Source: Streptomyces kronopolitis (lineage in GTDB: Bacteria > Actinomycetota > Actinomycetes > Streptomycetales > Streptomycetaceae). Taken from it: DNA of 64,000 nt. Below the pieces are notes generated by a model. That model ran no database searches. It was not told where the DNA came from and was given only the letters and a program-made list of their open reading frames with translations. The position numbers and the translations under genes are program-made. The stretch is taken from NCBI RefSeq assembly GCF_014646275.1, contig NZ_BMND01000003.1, positions 62,001-126,000 of the forward strand, read 5' to 3'. This document shows, piece by piece, positions 8,825 to 16,959 of this stretch (the first letter of the stretch is position 1; every line of letters begins with the position of its first letter).

Positions 8825-9610
8825 TTGATCATCGATGCGCACAGCCACGTCCACGATCCTGTGCACAGCCACATCGCCTTGCTGGATGAGGCAGGAGCCG
8901 ACCGCGCCGTGCTCTTCGGTACCCGGCCCCATCCTGAGCGGGCCACTGATCTGGCTTCGTTGCGGCGCGAGATGAGTGTGCTGGGCGAGACGGTCAGCGG
9001 ACGGTCCAACGGTCCGGACAGCTACCAGGCCGCGTGGCAGGAACTGGACGCTGCGTGCGTGGCATACCCGGATCGTTTCATCGGGTTCGGCAAGGTTCGT
9101 CTGGACCAGTCGGCTGAGCAGATTGCGGCGGAGGTCGAGCGGGAGATCGTCGGCCGGGGTTTTCGGGGCATCGGTGAGCTGACCCCACCGCTGGATGAGG
9201 CCGGACAGATCGAGCCGGTCCTCCGGGCAGCCGCCGGTCACGGCGGGCTGCCGGTCGTCGTGCACGGGTTCGCGCCGACCACGGCGGGAGACCTCGCAAC
9301 TCTCGCCGGTCTCGCGCGCCGTCACCCGACCGTCCCCCTGGTGATCAGCCAGCTCGGTGGACTGAACTGGCTGACGGCCATTGAGCTGGCCCGGGACACC
9401 CCGAACATCTACCTGGAACTGTCGACGGCGAACATCATCTTCGCGGTGCGATTGGCCATCGAAGAGGTGCCTGACCGCACTCTGTTCGGCTCGGACGCGC
9501 CCTACGGTGACCCGTTCCTCGCCCGCGCCACCGTCGAACGCGTCACCGCGCCAGGTGCACTGCGCGATCGCGTCCTGGGCGGCACCCTCGCGGAACTGCT
9601 CGGTCTCTGA
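8825..9610 (+). CDS. Amidohydrolase-superfamily (TIM-barrel) metal-dependent hydrolase
   Basis: 261 aa. TTG start at 8825 with an AGGAG site about 7 bp upstream. The N-terminal metal motif is DAHSHVH. Mid-protein GRGFRGIGELTPP, VVVHGF and QLGG are typical barrel strands, and the late FGSDAPYGDP supplies the conserved Asp. These match the 'Amidohydro_2' type, whose members hydrolyse or decarboxylate small cyclic or aromatic compounds. The substrate is unknown. It is divergent from a MerR regulator, suggesting inducible expression. Confidence 0.85.
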   Translation: MIIDAHSHVHDPVHSHIALLDEAGADRAVLFGTRPHPERATDLASLRREMSVLGETVSGRSNGPDSYQAAWQELDAACVAYPDRFIGFGKVRLDQSAEQIAAEVEREIVGRGFRGIGELTPPLDEAGQIEPVLRAAAGHGGLPVVVHGFAPTTAGDLATLAGLARRHPTVPLVISQLGGLNWLTAIELARDTPNIYLELSTANIIFAVRLAIEEVPDRTLFGSDAPYGDPFLARATVERVTAPGALRDRVLGGTLAELLGL

Positions 9611-9750
9611 CCGTACGTGCGTGCCCCGCCGGTACGAGGAATAGCGCACGACAGGAATAAGTGCTCTGCGCCAGTAGCAGAGGGGCGGCCGGGCGGGAGG
9701 GCATCTCCCGTACGGCCGCCCGCCCGGGCTGAGATGGCCCGGGAAAGCGC

Positions 9751-9781
9751 GGAGGGGACCGGCCTGGCGCCGGTCCCCTCC
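9751..9781. terminator. Terminator between amidohydrolase and TerD gene
   Basis: 13-bp perfect stem, GGAGGGGACCGGC (9751-9763) and GCCGGTCCCCTCC (9769-9781), with loop CTGGC. A second GC-rich hairpin centred near 9700 lies just upstream. Both are in the 287-bp gap between convergent genes, where no coding sequence is evident. Confidence 0.8.
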
Positions 9782-9897
9782 GTCGTGCGCGCCGGGGAAC
9801 GCTCGGCCGGCGTGTCGCGCGTTCGGCGGCGTGCCCTCGGGGGAGCGGGGCGGCTGTGCGGGGGAGCGGCAGCGCCGCCCCGTTCAGTGCCCCTTCT

Positions 9898-10419
9898 TCA
9901 GTGCCCCATCACCGAGACGAAGGTGTCCGGGTCGGCGTCGAAGCCCCGGAGGCCGGGGCGGAAGCGCCATTTGCCCGTCTCGTCCCGGGTGAATTCGGCC
10001 ACCGTCGCGGCGGTCGCCCCCGCTACCGAGGCGAAATCGTCCTCCGCCAGATCGGTGTAGCCCTCGCGGATGCGTACGTGGGTGTTCGGCACCTCACCGA
10101 AGATCTTGCGTCCCCCGCCCTGTTGGATGGCCACCCCGACGAGGACCCGGGCGTAGGAGTCGGACAGCCGGTCCAGTTCCAGCGTCATGATCTCGTCGGC
10201 GCCGAACCCCTGGCCGGTCCTGCTGTCCCGGTTGAGGGTGATGGTCCCGTCGGGTGACCGGCTGTCGAAGGCCACCAGATAGGCCGGGTCGCCGTGCGGC
10301 GCGTCGGCCGGGTACGTGGCCGCGACGATGTCGAGGTCGTTGTCCGGTGTCCCGAGGGGACTGGGGTCCCACTTCAGTGTGACCTCGACCTTTTCGATGC
10401 CTTTGTTGAGCGTGCTCAC
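9898..10419 (-). CDS. TerD-family (tellurium-resistance/stress) protein
   Basis: 173 aa. GTG start at 10419 behind AAGGAGGGG; upstream in-frame codons are not TerD-like. The single TerD fold is recognised from VEVTLKWDP, DNDLDIVAATYP, AYLVAFDSRSPDGTITLNRDSRTGQG, DEIMTLELDRL and GWRFRP-like end segments. The acidic DxD and DE clusters match the Ca2+-binding loops of TerD proteins. Streptomycetes carry many TerD paralogues with roles in stress and development. This copy stands alone, with no terZABC neighbours, so no specific role can be assigned. Confidence 0.88.
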   Translation of the reverse strand: MSTLNKGIEKVEVTLKWDPSPLGTPDNDLDIVAATYPADAPHGDPAYLVAFDSRSPDGTITLNRDSRTGQGFGADEIMTLELDRLSDSYARVLVGVAIQQGGGRKIFGEVPNTHVRIREGYTDLAEDDFASVAGATAATVAEFTRDETGKWRFRPGLRGFDADPDTFVSVMGH

Positions 10420-10833
10420 CGGGCTTCCCCTCCTTCGTCTCCCGGAGACGCGGCCCGGCCACGCGAGGAGGATGCGGACGGCTCCCCAGGACTTCCCGTT
10501 GCGGGACCATCGTGCCACGCCCGCCGTCTCCTGGGCGGAAGCAACTTTCCCTGGTGGCAGGCGATATGGAGCGGGTGCGGTTGGCCGGAAACCGCCCTCC
10601 GGGGCGCGGCCCGAGCGCCCGGTGGCCTCCTTGTCGGGCGGAACCCGTGAGGCTCCCGTGGGGCGTTCGGTTGACCCGTCGCGTCCATGGGAGGACCGGG
10701 TCCGTGCGCGCCGGGACGGCGCGGTGGCGACCACCCGCGCACTCCCATCGGCCCGTGTCCGCATGGAAGTTCGGGGTGGTCGGAATGTGACGCGCAGTGA
10801 TTCCGCTTCGCCCGCGGGCCGTACGATGGCGCG
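10420..10833. other. Divergent intergenic region, TerD gene to 10834 gene
   Basis: 414 bp with no credible gene. The right end carries the TACGAT -10 box of the 10834 gene (10822-10827). Nothing else was identified. Confidence 0.6.
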
Positions 10834-11439
10834 GTGCTTGTCAAGTGGATTCGCCTCACCGTCGTGGACCGTCGTGGGTTCGAGCGGGGGCAGCGGAAAT
10901 GGGCGGGGCTGCTGGGTGAGCCGGGGTTTCGAGGGCAGGGCGGAGGGTGGAGCCGGGGGCGGCCGGGCGTCGCGCATCTGGTCGCCTTCTGGGAGAGCCG
11001 GGCGTTCTACGACTCCTTCATGGCGCGTTCGCACGACCGGCTGGCGGCTGCCCAGGTCGGCACCTACAAGGACGCCCAGGTGCGCCTGTTCGAGCACGAG
11101 TTCGACGTGAAGGTGGGCTTCCGCCCGTCGTTCGTCGAGGTGGACGTGCTGCGGCTGGCGCACTGCCAGGTGTACCAGGAGCGGGTGGACCACTTCATGC
11201 TGATGCAGGAGAAGGTCTGGAACCCGGCGATGGCGGGCTCGCCGGGAATGCAGCGGGGGATGCTGGGGCGCGCCCCGGGCGAGGAGTTCCTGGTCCTGTC
11301 GATGTGGCAGTCGGCGGCCGAGCGCGGGAAGTACCGGCCCGAGCGGGTGGAGAGGCTGGCGCTGCGGGCCCAGATAGCCGCGGACGTCCGGGCCATCGCC
11401 GGGGACGTGGTCGAGCTGGAACCGTCATGGACGGTGTGA
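10834..11439 (+). CDS. DUF4937-like protein with two ferredoxin-like (ABM-type) halves
   Basis: 201 aa, GTG start. TACGAT at 10822-10827 ends 6 nt before the GTG, so the mRNA is probably leaderless. Residues 1-95 and 100-200 look like two related alpha/beta units, each with a WxS/FW-type strand (LVAFWESRAFYDSFM and LVLSMWQSAAERGKY) and a following helix. Both fit the DUF4937/antibiotic-monooxygenase-like dimeric barrel. No catalytic residue can be named and the function is unknown. It converges with a TetR gene 12 bp downstream. Confidence 0.7.
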   Translation: MLVKWIRLTVVDRRGFERGQRKWAGLLGEPGFRGQGGGWSRGRPGVAHLVAFWESRAFYDSFMARSHDRLAAAQVGTYKDAQVRLFEHEFDVKVGFRPSFVEVDVLRLAHCQVYQERVDHFMLMQEKVWNPAMAGSPGMQRGMLGRAPGEEFLVLSMWQSAAERGKYRPERVERLALRAQIAADVRAIAGDVVELEPSWTV

Positions 11440-11451
11440 GCGGCGGCCCGT

Positions 11452-12228
11452 TCAGGAGTCCGTGCCGTGCGCGGAGCCGGCGGCGTCGGCAGTGGTGCTG
11501 TCGGTGGTGAAGGCGCCGGCGCGGGCTGCGGCCAGTGCGGCCGCCGCGGCCTGGTCGGCCTGCGCGGCCCCGACCGGCTCCCGGGTGATGAACAGGTTGA
11601 AGAAGAGCGGCGCCGAGACCGAACGGACCAGCGCGCCGGCGTCGATCGCGTGGCGCACGGAGCTGTGATCGGTACGGGAGGCGGTGCGGGCAGGGGCGTC
11701 CGCCGGGGCTCCCGGTGCGGCGTCCGCGGGAGCGGGCAACTCCCCGCGTCGGACGGCACGTTCGACGAGGATCTCGCAGCGCGCGAACCGCTCGGCGTAG
11801 TAGCCGCGCAGTGCCGCGGCCGCCCGCTCCGACCGGAAGCCGGCGGCGATCATCGCGGAGCCCGACGCGGCCACCGCGGGGTCGGCGAAGGACGCGACGA
11901 CCTCGTGGGCCAGGGCCCGCAGATCGCCCTCCAGGGACCCGGTGTCGGGCGGGGTCCAGGTGTCCTCGCCCGCGAGGTCCAGGGCGTCCGCCAGCAGGCC
12001 CTCGACGTCCTTCCAGCGGCGGTAGAGCGTCGTCTTGTGCACGCCGGAGTGCTCGGCGACGTATTCGACGGTCAGGCCCGGATAGCCGTACTCGGTGAGA
12101 CCGGCCAGGACGGCGTCGCGGACGGCGGCGCGGGTGCGGGCCGTGCGGCCGCCGGGGCGCCGGGTGCCGGGGGCGGGAGCGGAGTCGTCGGCCGGGTGCC
12201 GCTCGCCGCTCGCTGCGTCGTCAGTCAA
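11452..12228 (-). CDS. TetR/AcrR-family transcriptional regulator
   Basis: 258 aa, TTG start at 12228; the nearby ATG at 12235 is out of frame and stops at once. The N-terminal helix-turn-helix reads TRAAVRDAVLAGLTEYG...GVHKTTLYRRWKD, the classical TetR recognition region. The ligand domain (about 80-215) ends in FFNLFITREPVG, as in the TetR C-11-type fold. The last 40 residues are low-complexity Ala/Thr. The target is not evident. It is divergent from the histidine phosphatase at 12486, which may be controlled. Confidence 0.9.
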   Translation of the reverse strand: MTDDAASGERHPADDSAPAPGTRRPGGRTARTRAAVRDAVLAGLTEYGYPGLTVEYVAEHSGVHKTTLYRRWKDVEGLLADALDLAGEDTWTPPDTGSLEGDLRALAHEVVASFADPAVAASGSAMIAAGFRSERAAAALRGYYAERFARCEILVERAVRRGELPAPADAAPGAPADAPARTASRTDHSSVRHAIDAGALVRSVSAPLFFNLFITREPVGAAQADQAAAAALAAARAGAFTTDSTTADAAGSAHGTDS

Positions 12229-12485
12229 AAGCCATTCCCTTGCGTTAGTGGGCGGATCGTGCCATGCTCATCGTAATGCAACGGGTGTTGCGTTTGATGG
12301 GGGGATCGCCATGGCAGGGGACTGGTGCGGGGGAAGTGCGTCCGGAGCGGGGCGCCCGGATCCCGGCGCACGACATCATCGCGGAGATCGCGGAGAGGGA
12401 GTGGCGTGCGGTCGGCCATGGTGGAGCCGGCGCGTGGTGGCGCCGGGGTGCGGCAGGTGCAATGCAGGCGAATTACGCTGGCGGC

Positions 12486-13145
12486 ATGGCTCGGCCCCGA
12501 CGCATCGTCCTCATCCGCCACGGAGAGTCGGAAGGGAATGTCGACGACACCGTCTACGAGCGCGAGCCCGATCACGCCCTCTCGCTCACCCCGGCCGGGC
12601 TGCGGCAGGCGGAGGAGGCCGGCGGCCCGCTGCGGGAGATGTTCGGGGACCAGCGGGTCTCCGCCTATGTCTCGCCCTACCGCCGCACACACCAGACCTT
12701 CCGGGCGCTCGGTCTCGATCCCGCCAGGGTGCGGGTCCGCGAGGAGCCCCGGCTGCGCGAGCAGGACTGGGGGAACTGGCAGGACCGCGACGACGTACGG
12801 CAGCAGAAGGCCTACCGGGACGCCTACGGGCACTTCTTCTACCGCTTCGCCCAGGGCGAGTCCGGCGCGGACGTCTACGACCGCGTCGGCGCGTTCCTGG
12901 AGAGCCTCTGGCGCAGCTTCGAGGACCCGGACCACCCGCCGAACGTCCTCATCGTCACGCACGGGCTCACCATGCGGCTGTTCTGCATGCGCTGGTTCCA
13001 CTGGACCGTGGCCGACTTCGAGTCGCTGTCCAATCCGGGCAACGCGGACCGGCGCACCCTGCTGCTCGGCGAGAACGGCCGCTACACCCTCGACCGGCCC
13101 TTCGACCGCTGGTGTCAACCCGAGCCCTACGGGGCCACCGGTTAG
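12486..13145 (+). CDS. Histidine phosphatase-family protein (phosphoglycerate mutase-like)
   Basis: 219 aa. ATG 12486 was chosen because TACGCT (12474-12479) ends 6 nt before it, a leaderless arrangement, and because the phosphatase core starts immediately (RIVLIRHGESEGN). The catalytic His is in RHGES and the second active-site His in IVTHGLTMR. Supporting residues are SPYRRTHQT and LREQDWGNWQ. Such enzymes remove phosphate from small molecules or proteins through a phospho-His intermediate. The substrate is unknown. An in-frame ATG at 12462 is an alternative start. The ADP-ribosylglycohydrolase follows 11 bp later. Confidence 0.88.
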   Translation: MARPRRIVLIRHGESEGNVDDTVYEREPDHALSLTPAGLRQAEEAGGPLREMFGDQRVSAYVSPYRRTHQTFRALGLDPARVRVREEPRLREQDWGNWQDRDDVRQQKAYRDAYGHFFYRFAQGESGADVYDRVGAFLESLWRSFEDPDHPPNVLIVTHGLTMRLFCMRWFHWTVADFESLSNPGNADRRTLLLGENGRYTLDRPFDRWCQPEPYGATG

Positions 13146-13156
13146 AGTGCACACCG

Positions 13157-14065
13157 ATGACCCTCGACCACCGTGACGCGGACCGCCGTGAGCGGGCCCT
13201 GGCCAGCCTGCGCGGGCTGGCCGTGGGCGACGCGCTCGGCTCCCAGTTCTTCGTCCCGGCCCACTACCCCGCGCTCAAGCGCCGTGAGCTGCCGCCCGCC
13301 CCCTGGCAGTGGACCGACGACACGGAGATGGCCTGCTCCGTCCTGGCCGTGCTCACCACGCACGGGCGGATCGACCAGGACTCCCTCGCCCGCTCCTTCG
13401 CCGACCACCACGACTTCGACCGCGGCTACGGTCCGGCGGTCAACCGCATGCTGCGGCTGATCCGCGAGGGCGGCGACTGGCGGGAGCTGGCGTCCGGGCT
13501 CTTCAACGGCCACGGCTCATGGGGCAACGGAGCTGCCATGCGCATCGCTCCCCTCGGCGCCTGGTATGCCGACGACCCCGAGCAGGCCACTCACCAGGCC
13601 GAGATCTCCGCCTACACCACCCACCAGCACCGCGAGGCCGTCGTCGGCGCCATGGCCGTCGCCGCCGCGGCCGCCCTGGTGGCCGACCCGGCCCGCGACC
13701 TCGGCCCCGAGCAGCTGCTGGACGAGGTCCTGGCGCTGGTCCCGCGCAGCGCCGTACAGGCCGGTCTGCGCCGGGCACGCGACATGCTCGACTACGCCGA
13801 CTCCGGTACCGTCGCCGCCGTCCTGGGCTGCGGCCGGCGCACCAGCGCCCACGACACCGTGCCCTTCGCCCTCTGGGCCGCGGCCCGGCATCTCGGCGAC
13901 TACGAGCGGGCATTCTGGGCCACCGCCCATGCGGGCGGTGACGTCGACACCACCTGCGCCATCGTCGGCGGCATCGTTGCCTCCGGGCGCGCCGGCGCCC
14001 CGCCCGAGTCATGGCTGGCTGGCACCGAAACCCTCCCCTCCTGGGCTCCCGTCCGCACCGACTGA
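13157..14065 (+). CDS. ADP-ribosylglycohydrolase-family protein
   Basis: 302 aa, ATG start. TAGAGT (13143-13148) lies 8 nt upstream, so a separate leaderless transcript is possible although the preceding gene ends only 11 bp away. Di-metal-binding motifs are present: [12 protein letters not shown] near the N-terminus, WTDDTEM (about residue 55) and the late [13 protein letters not shown]. These carry the Asp/Thr ligands of DraG/ARH-type hydrolases, which cleave ADP-ribose from proteins or nucleic acids. The full active-site set is there, so it should be active. The substrate is unknown. Confidence 0.9.
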   Translation: MTLDHRDADRRERALASLRGLAVGDALGSQFFVPAHYPALKRRELPPAPWQWTDDTEMACSVLAVLTTHGRIDQDSLARSFADHHDFDRGYGPAVNRMLRLIREGGDWRELASGLFNGHGSWGNGAAMRIAPLGAWYADDPEQATHQAEISAYTTHQHREAVVGAMAVAAAAALVADPARDLGPEQLLDEVLALVPRSAVQAGLRRARDMLDYADSGTVAAVLGCGRRTSAHDTVPFALWAAARHLGDYERAFWATAHAGGDVDTTCAIVGGIVASGRAGAPPESWLAGTETLPSWAPVRTD

Positions 14066-14420
14066 TCACCGCCGCACCGCGGCTCGGCCCGCCTGCCCGC
14101 CTGCCTGCCGCGAGTCGGCCGTCCACGGCTCTGCCCCGGATGTCGCGCCCCGACCGTCCGCCACGTCCGCCCGACCGCCCGTGGCTGCTTCCGTGTTCCT
14201 GCATCCCTCCCAACGGGCGGCTGCGGGGCGCCAATTCGGCCCCGGTGGTGGGGTTGTGGCCCACGGGGCCGCGGCGCGTGACGCACTCCGCGCGGGCCTC
14301 CGGACACCCGTCGGCAGCGGTACCGGACCACCCCGCCCGCACCTGCTCGGATATCGTTTTCCGCCGGGTCGGGATCCGGTGCGGACGGCCGGACCGAATA
14401 GGCGTAACCTTGCTGGCGCC
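14066..14420. other. Intergenic before rnhB, no gene seen
   Basis: 355 bp, GC-rich with Pro/Arg-coding shadows only. A TAACCT hexamer at 14405-14410, 10 nt before the rnhB ATG, could be its -10. Nothing else was identified. Confidence 0.6.
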
Positions 14421-15122
14421 ATGCCGTACGAGCCCCCCACCCACACCGTCGAGCGATCATTGCGCGCCACGACGGGCGCCAAGATCGTCGCAGGTGTCGA
14501 CGAGGTCGGACGCGGAGCGTGGGCCGGTCCGGTCAGCGTCTGCGCAGCGATCACCGGTCTGCGCCGTCCACCCGACGGACTCACCGATTCCAAGCTGCTG
14601 ACTCCCAAGCGCCGCACCGAACTGTGCGAGGTGCTCGGCGAATGGGTCACGGCCTATGCCCTCGGGCACTCCTCGCCCGAGGAGATCGACGGGCTGGGCA
14701 TGACCGCGGCACTGCGGCTCGCGGCCGTCCGCGCCCTGGCGGCGCTGCCGGTCCGGCCGGACGCGGTCATTCTCGACGGCAAGCACGACTACCTGGGCGC
14801 GCCGTGGCGGGTCCGCACGGTCATCAAGGGTGACCAGTCCTGCATCGCGGTCTCCGCCGCGTCCGTGATCGCCAAGGTGCGGCGCGACGCGATGATGGCC
14901 GAACTGGGGCTGGGCTACACCGACTTCGACTTCGCGGCCAACGCAGGCTACCCCTCGCCGACCCATCGCATCGCCCTGGAGGAGTACGGTCCCACGCCGC
15001 ACCACCGAGTGTCGTGGTCCTACATGGACGCCCTGCCCCGGTGGCGGCATCTGAAGAAGGTGCGCATCACCCCCGAAGCAGCCGCTCTGGAAGCCGGTGG
15101 CCAACTCGGCTTCGATTTCTGA
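14421..15122 (+). CDS. rnhB: Ribonuclease HII
   Basis: 233 aa, ATG 14421. It removes ribonucleotides and RNA from RNA-DNA hybrids. The acidic catalytic residues are in [14 protein letters not shown] (Asp and Glu) and ILDGKHDYL (Asp). The late Asp and basic partner are in [12 protein letters not shown], and NAGYPSPTH is also conserved. Length is typical. The last 20 residues are a variable tail. Confidence 0.96.
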   Translation: MPYEPPTHTVERSLRATTGAKIVAGVDEVGRGAWAGPVSVCAAITGLRRPPDGLTDSKLLTPKRRTELCEVLGEWVTAYALGHSSPEEIDGLGMTAALRLAAVRALAALPVRPDAVILDGKHDYLGAPWRVRTVIKGDQSCIAVSAASVIAKVRRDAMMAELGLGYTDFDFAANAGYPSPTHRIALEEYGPTPHHRVSWSYMDALPRWRHLKKVRITPEAAALEAGGQLGFDF

Positions 15123-15188
15123 GCGGTGCGGACATCAATTCGGTACCCGATGACGTGTTCCGCACTTACGTTTGATAGACATCCCTTT

Positions 15189-15839
15189 ATGCCTCTCATC
15201 CCCGAGGAGCCTCAGATTCACGAGAGTGTCCCGGGTCCCCGCGCAACTGCCGCCGCAGGCCGCACCGCGCCGACCCCCCGTCCTGTTCCTGGCCCCGGTC
15301 CCCGCCCCGCGCCTCCGCGTGGCGCTCCGGCGGCCAGCGTCCGTCCGGGCAAGCCCGGACCTGCTGCCCCGCCGCGTGGGCCTGTCGCCGCTCCGCCGGC
15401 GCAGCGCACCAGCTCCCCGCAGCCGCCGGCCGCCACGACCGGTGCCGCTTCGGGAGCGCAGCTCCAGCTGATCCCGGCACCCGCCGCCGGCGCCGTCGAC
15501 GCCGCTGACGAGGCCGTTGACCTGCTGCTGGACTCCGGGCGAGCGCCGGGCGAAATCCTGGTGCTGACCACCGGCGAGACCCACCCGTGGGCCGCGCACG
15601 AACTCACCTTCGGCGAGGCTTCGTACTGGGCCCAACACGACGCCGCCGACGATGTGTTCTACGCGGATGCCGCTGCCGGGCGCGCCACCGGCCGGCCCGT
15701 CGTGATCGTCGCTGTCAACGGCGGTTCGGACGAGGTCACCGGGACGGCACTGCCGGCCGCGATGGCCCGTGCCGGAACGCTGCTGATCGTCTGCGGCGAC
15801 CCGGAGCGGATCACGGCCGTGCTCGGCGCCCACGCCTGA
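15189..15839 (+). CDS. Uncharacterised protein, Pro-rich N-half and helicase-C-like C-half
   Basis: 216 aa, ATG 15189. Residues 1-100 are a low-complexity Pro/Ala/Arg-rich tract, probably disordered. Residues 100-215 form a compact domain with ILVLTTGETHPW, EASYWAQHD, VVIVAVNGG and AGTLLIVCGDPERI. The order of strands (TTG..HP, VAVN, ALP.AMARA, CGDP) resembles the C-terminal UvrD-like helicase segment, but no Walker motif is present, so it is not an ATPase by itself. The family name is unknown to me. Neighbours rnhB and recQ suggest a nucleic-acid link, which is inference only. Confidence 0.65.
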   Translation: MPLIPEEPQIHESVPGPRATAAAGRTAPTPRPVPGPGPRPAPPRGAPAASVRPGKPGPAAPPRGPVAAPPAQRTSSPQPPAATTGAASGAQLQLIPAPAAGAVDAADEAVDLLLDSGRAPGEILVLTTGETHPWAAHELTFGEASYWAQHDAADDVFYADAAAGRATGRPVVIVAVNGGSDEVTGTALPAAMARAGTLLIVCGDPERITAVLGAHA

Positions 15840-16012
15840 CCTGTCGGCCAGCAACAGCCCGTCGGTCCTTGAGGCCGTCGGGCTCGCTTGCGTGGGAGGT
15901 CCGTGGTGTGCGGTCGCCATGCGCGGTGGCAGGTGGTGCGCCCGGCCCTCGTGGCGGCGGCCGCCCTCGCCTCGTGTGGGGGAGGGTGGCCGGGCGTACC
16001 GCTCGGGCCGCC

Positions 16013-16738
16013 TCAGCGCGCGGCCGTGTGCCGGTGCGCTTCCGGGGCGCCGCCCGCGCGCCGGGGCAGCGGCCGGTTCTGCAGGACGGCAGCGTTCGCA
16101 CCGGAAAGCGGCGCCTCCGGCCGCGCAGCCGTCAGGCGACGCGCCTCCGTCCGCACGGTGTCCGTCTGCCCGGTGTCCGCACGGCGCGGTTCGGGGACCG
16201 GCAGATCCGCGGAGGGCGGCCTGGGGCGGCGCCCGCCCCGGCCCTCTCCCAGGACCTGCCAGCGCTCCGGGGTCAGCGTGATGTACGCCCCGCAGCGGAG
16301 CCCGTGCAGGGTGCAGGCATCGCGCAGCCCCCACATCCACGCCCCGTCCGTCTCCGTCCAACGGGGCTCGCCCTCACGGCAGTAGAGCAGTACCGCGGTC
16401 CGGACCGGGGCCCGCAACCGCAGATCGTGCGGGATCACCCGGCGCAGATGCGCCAGCAGCGCATTGCGGAACTCCCAGCCGTCGGGAACGGCCGCGAGCT
16501 CGGTGAACGAGGCGCTGGCCGTCACCCGGTCCTGCGCGTCGAGCACCGCGACGATGGCCGTCGACGAACCCGGGCGATGACGCTCGTGCAGCTCGGCGAC
16601 GACCTCACGGGGATTGCGCAGCAACGGGATCCCGGCCGAGGCCCATTCGGCGGGCACCAGCATCCGCCCCAGCCTCGCGGCGGATTCGGCGGACACGGGC
16701 AAGGACACATGCGGGGGCGGAGCGAAGCCGAAGGTCAT
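16013..16738 (-). CDS. Uncharacterised conserved-type protein
   Basis: 241 aa. ATG 16738 was chosen because a strong GGGAGG site lies about 6 bp upstream. Residues 20-150 form a folded domain (RNPREVVAELHERHRPG, AIVAVLDAQDRVTASASF, EFRNALLAHLRRVIPHD, AVLLYCREGEPRWTETD). This reads like a sensory or RadC/JAB-like alpha/beta unit, but no catalytic signature was found. Residues 165-241 are a basic low-complexity tail. It converges with the 15189 gene. Codon use and ribosome site make it a real gene. Function unknown. Confidence 0.62.
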   Translation of the reverse strand: MTFGFAPPPHVSLPVSAESAARLGRMLVPAEWASAGIPLLRNPREVVAELHERHRPGSSTAIVAVLDAQDRVTASASFTELAAVPDGWEFRNALLAHLRRVIPHDLRLRAPVRTAVLLYCREGEPRWTETDGAWMWGLRDACTLHGLRCGAYITLTPERWQVLGEGRGGRRPRPPSADLPVPEPRRADTGQTDTVRTEARRLTAARPEAPLSGANAAVLQNRPLPRRAGGAPEAHRHTAAR

Positions 16739-16959
16739 GTTCCTCCCTTCGTCAGGCGTCCACGCGTCGGGCGGTGACCGGGCGCCAAGGCGCACCACGG
16801 CTCGGCTCGGCCTGACCACGGACGGCCGGTGGGGGAAGCATTCCAATTCTTCCCGTCGTACACGCATGCGGCAACGAGCAATTCCCGCCGGTGCCGGGAA
16901 TGCCCCGGAAGGTCACCGATGTACTTGCCCGCCACGGCCTCGCCCGTGCCGTACCGCTC

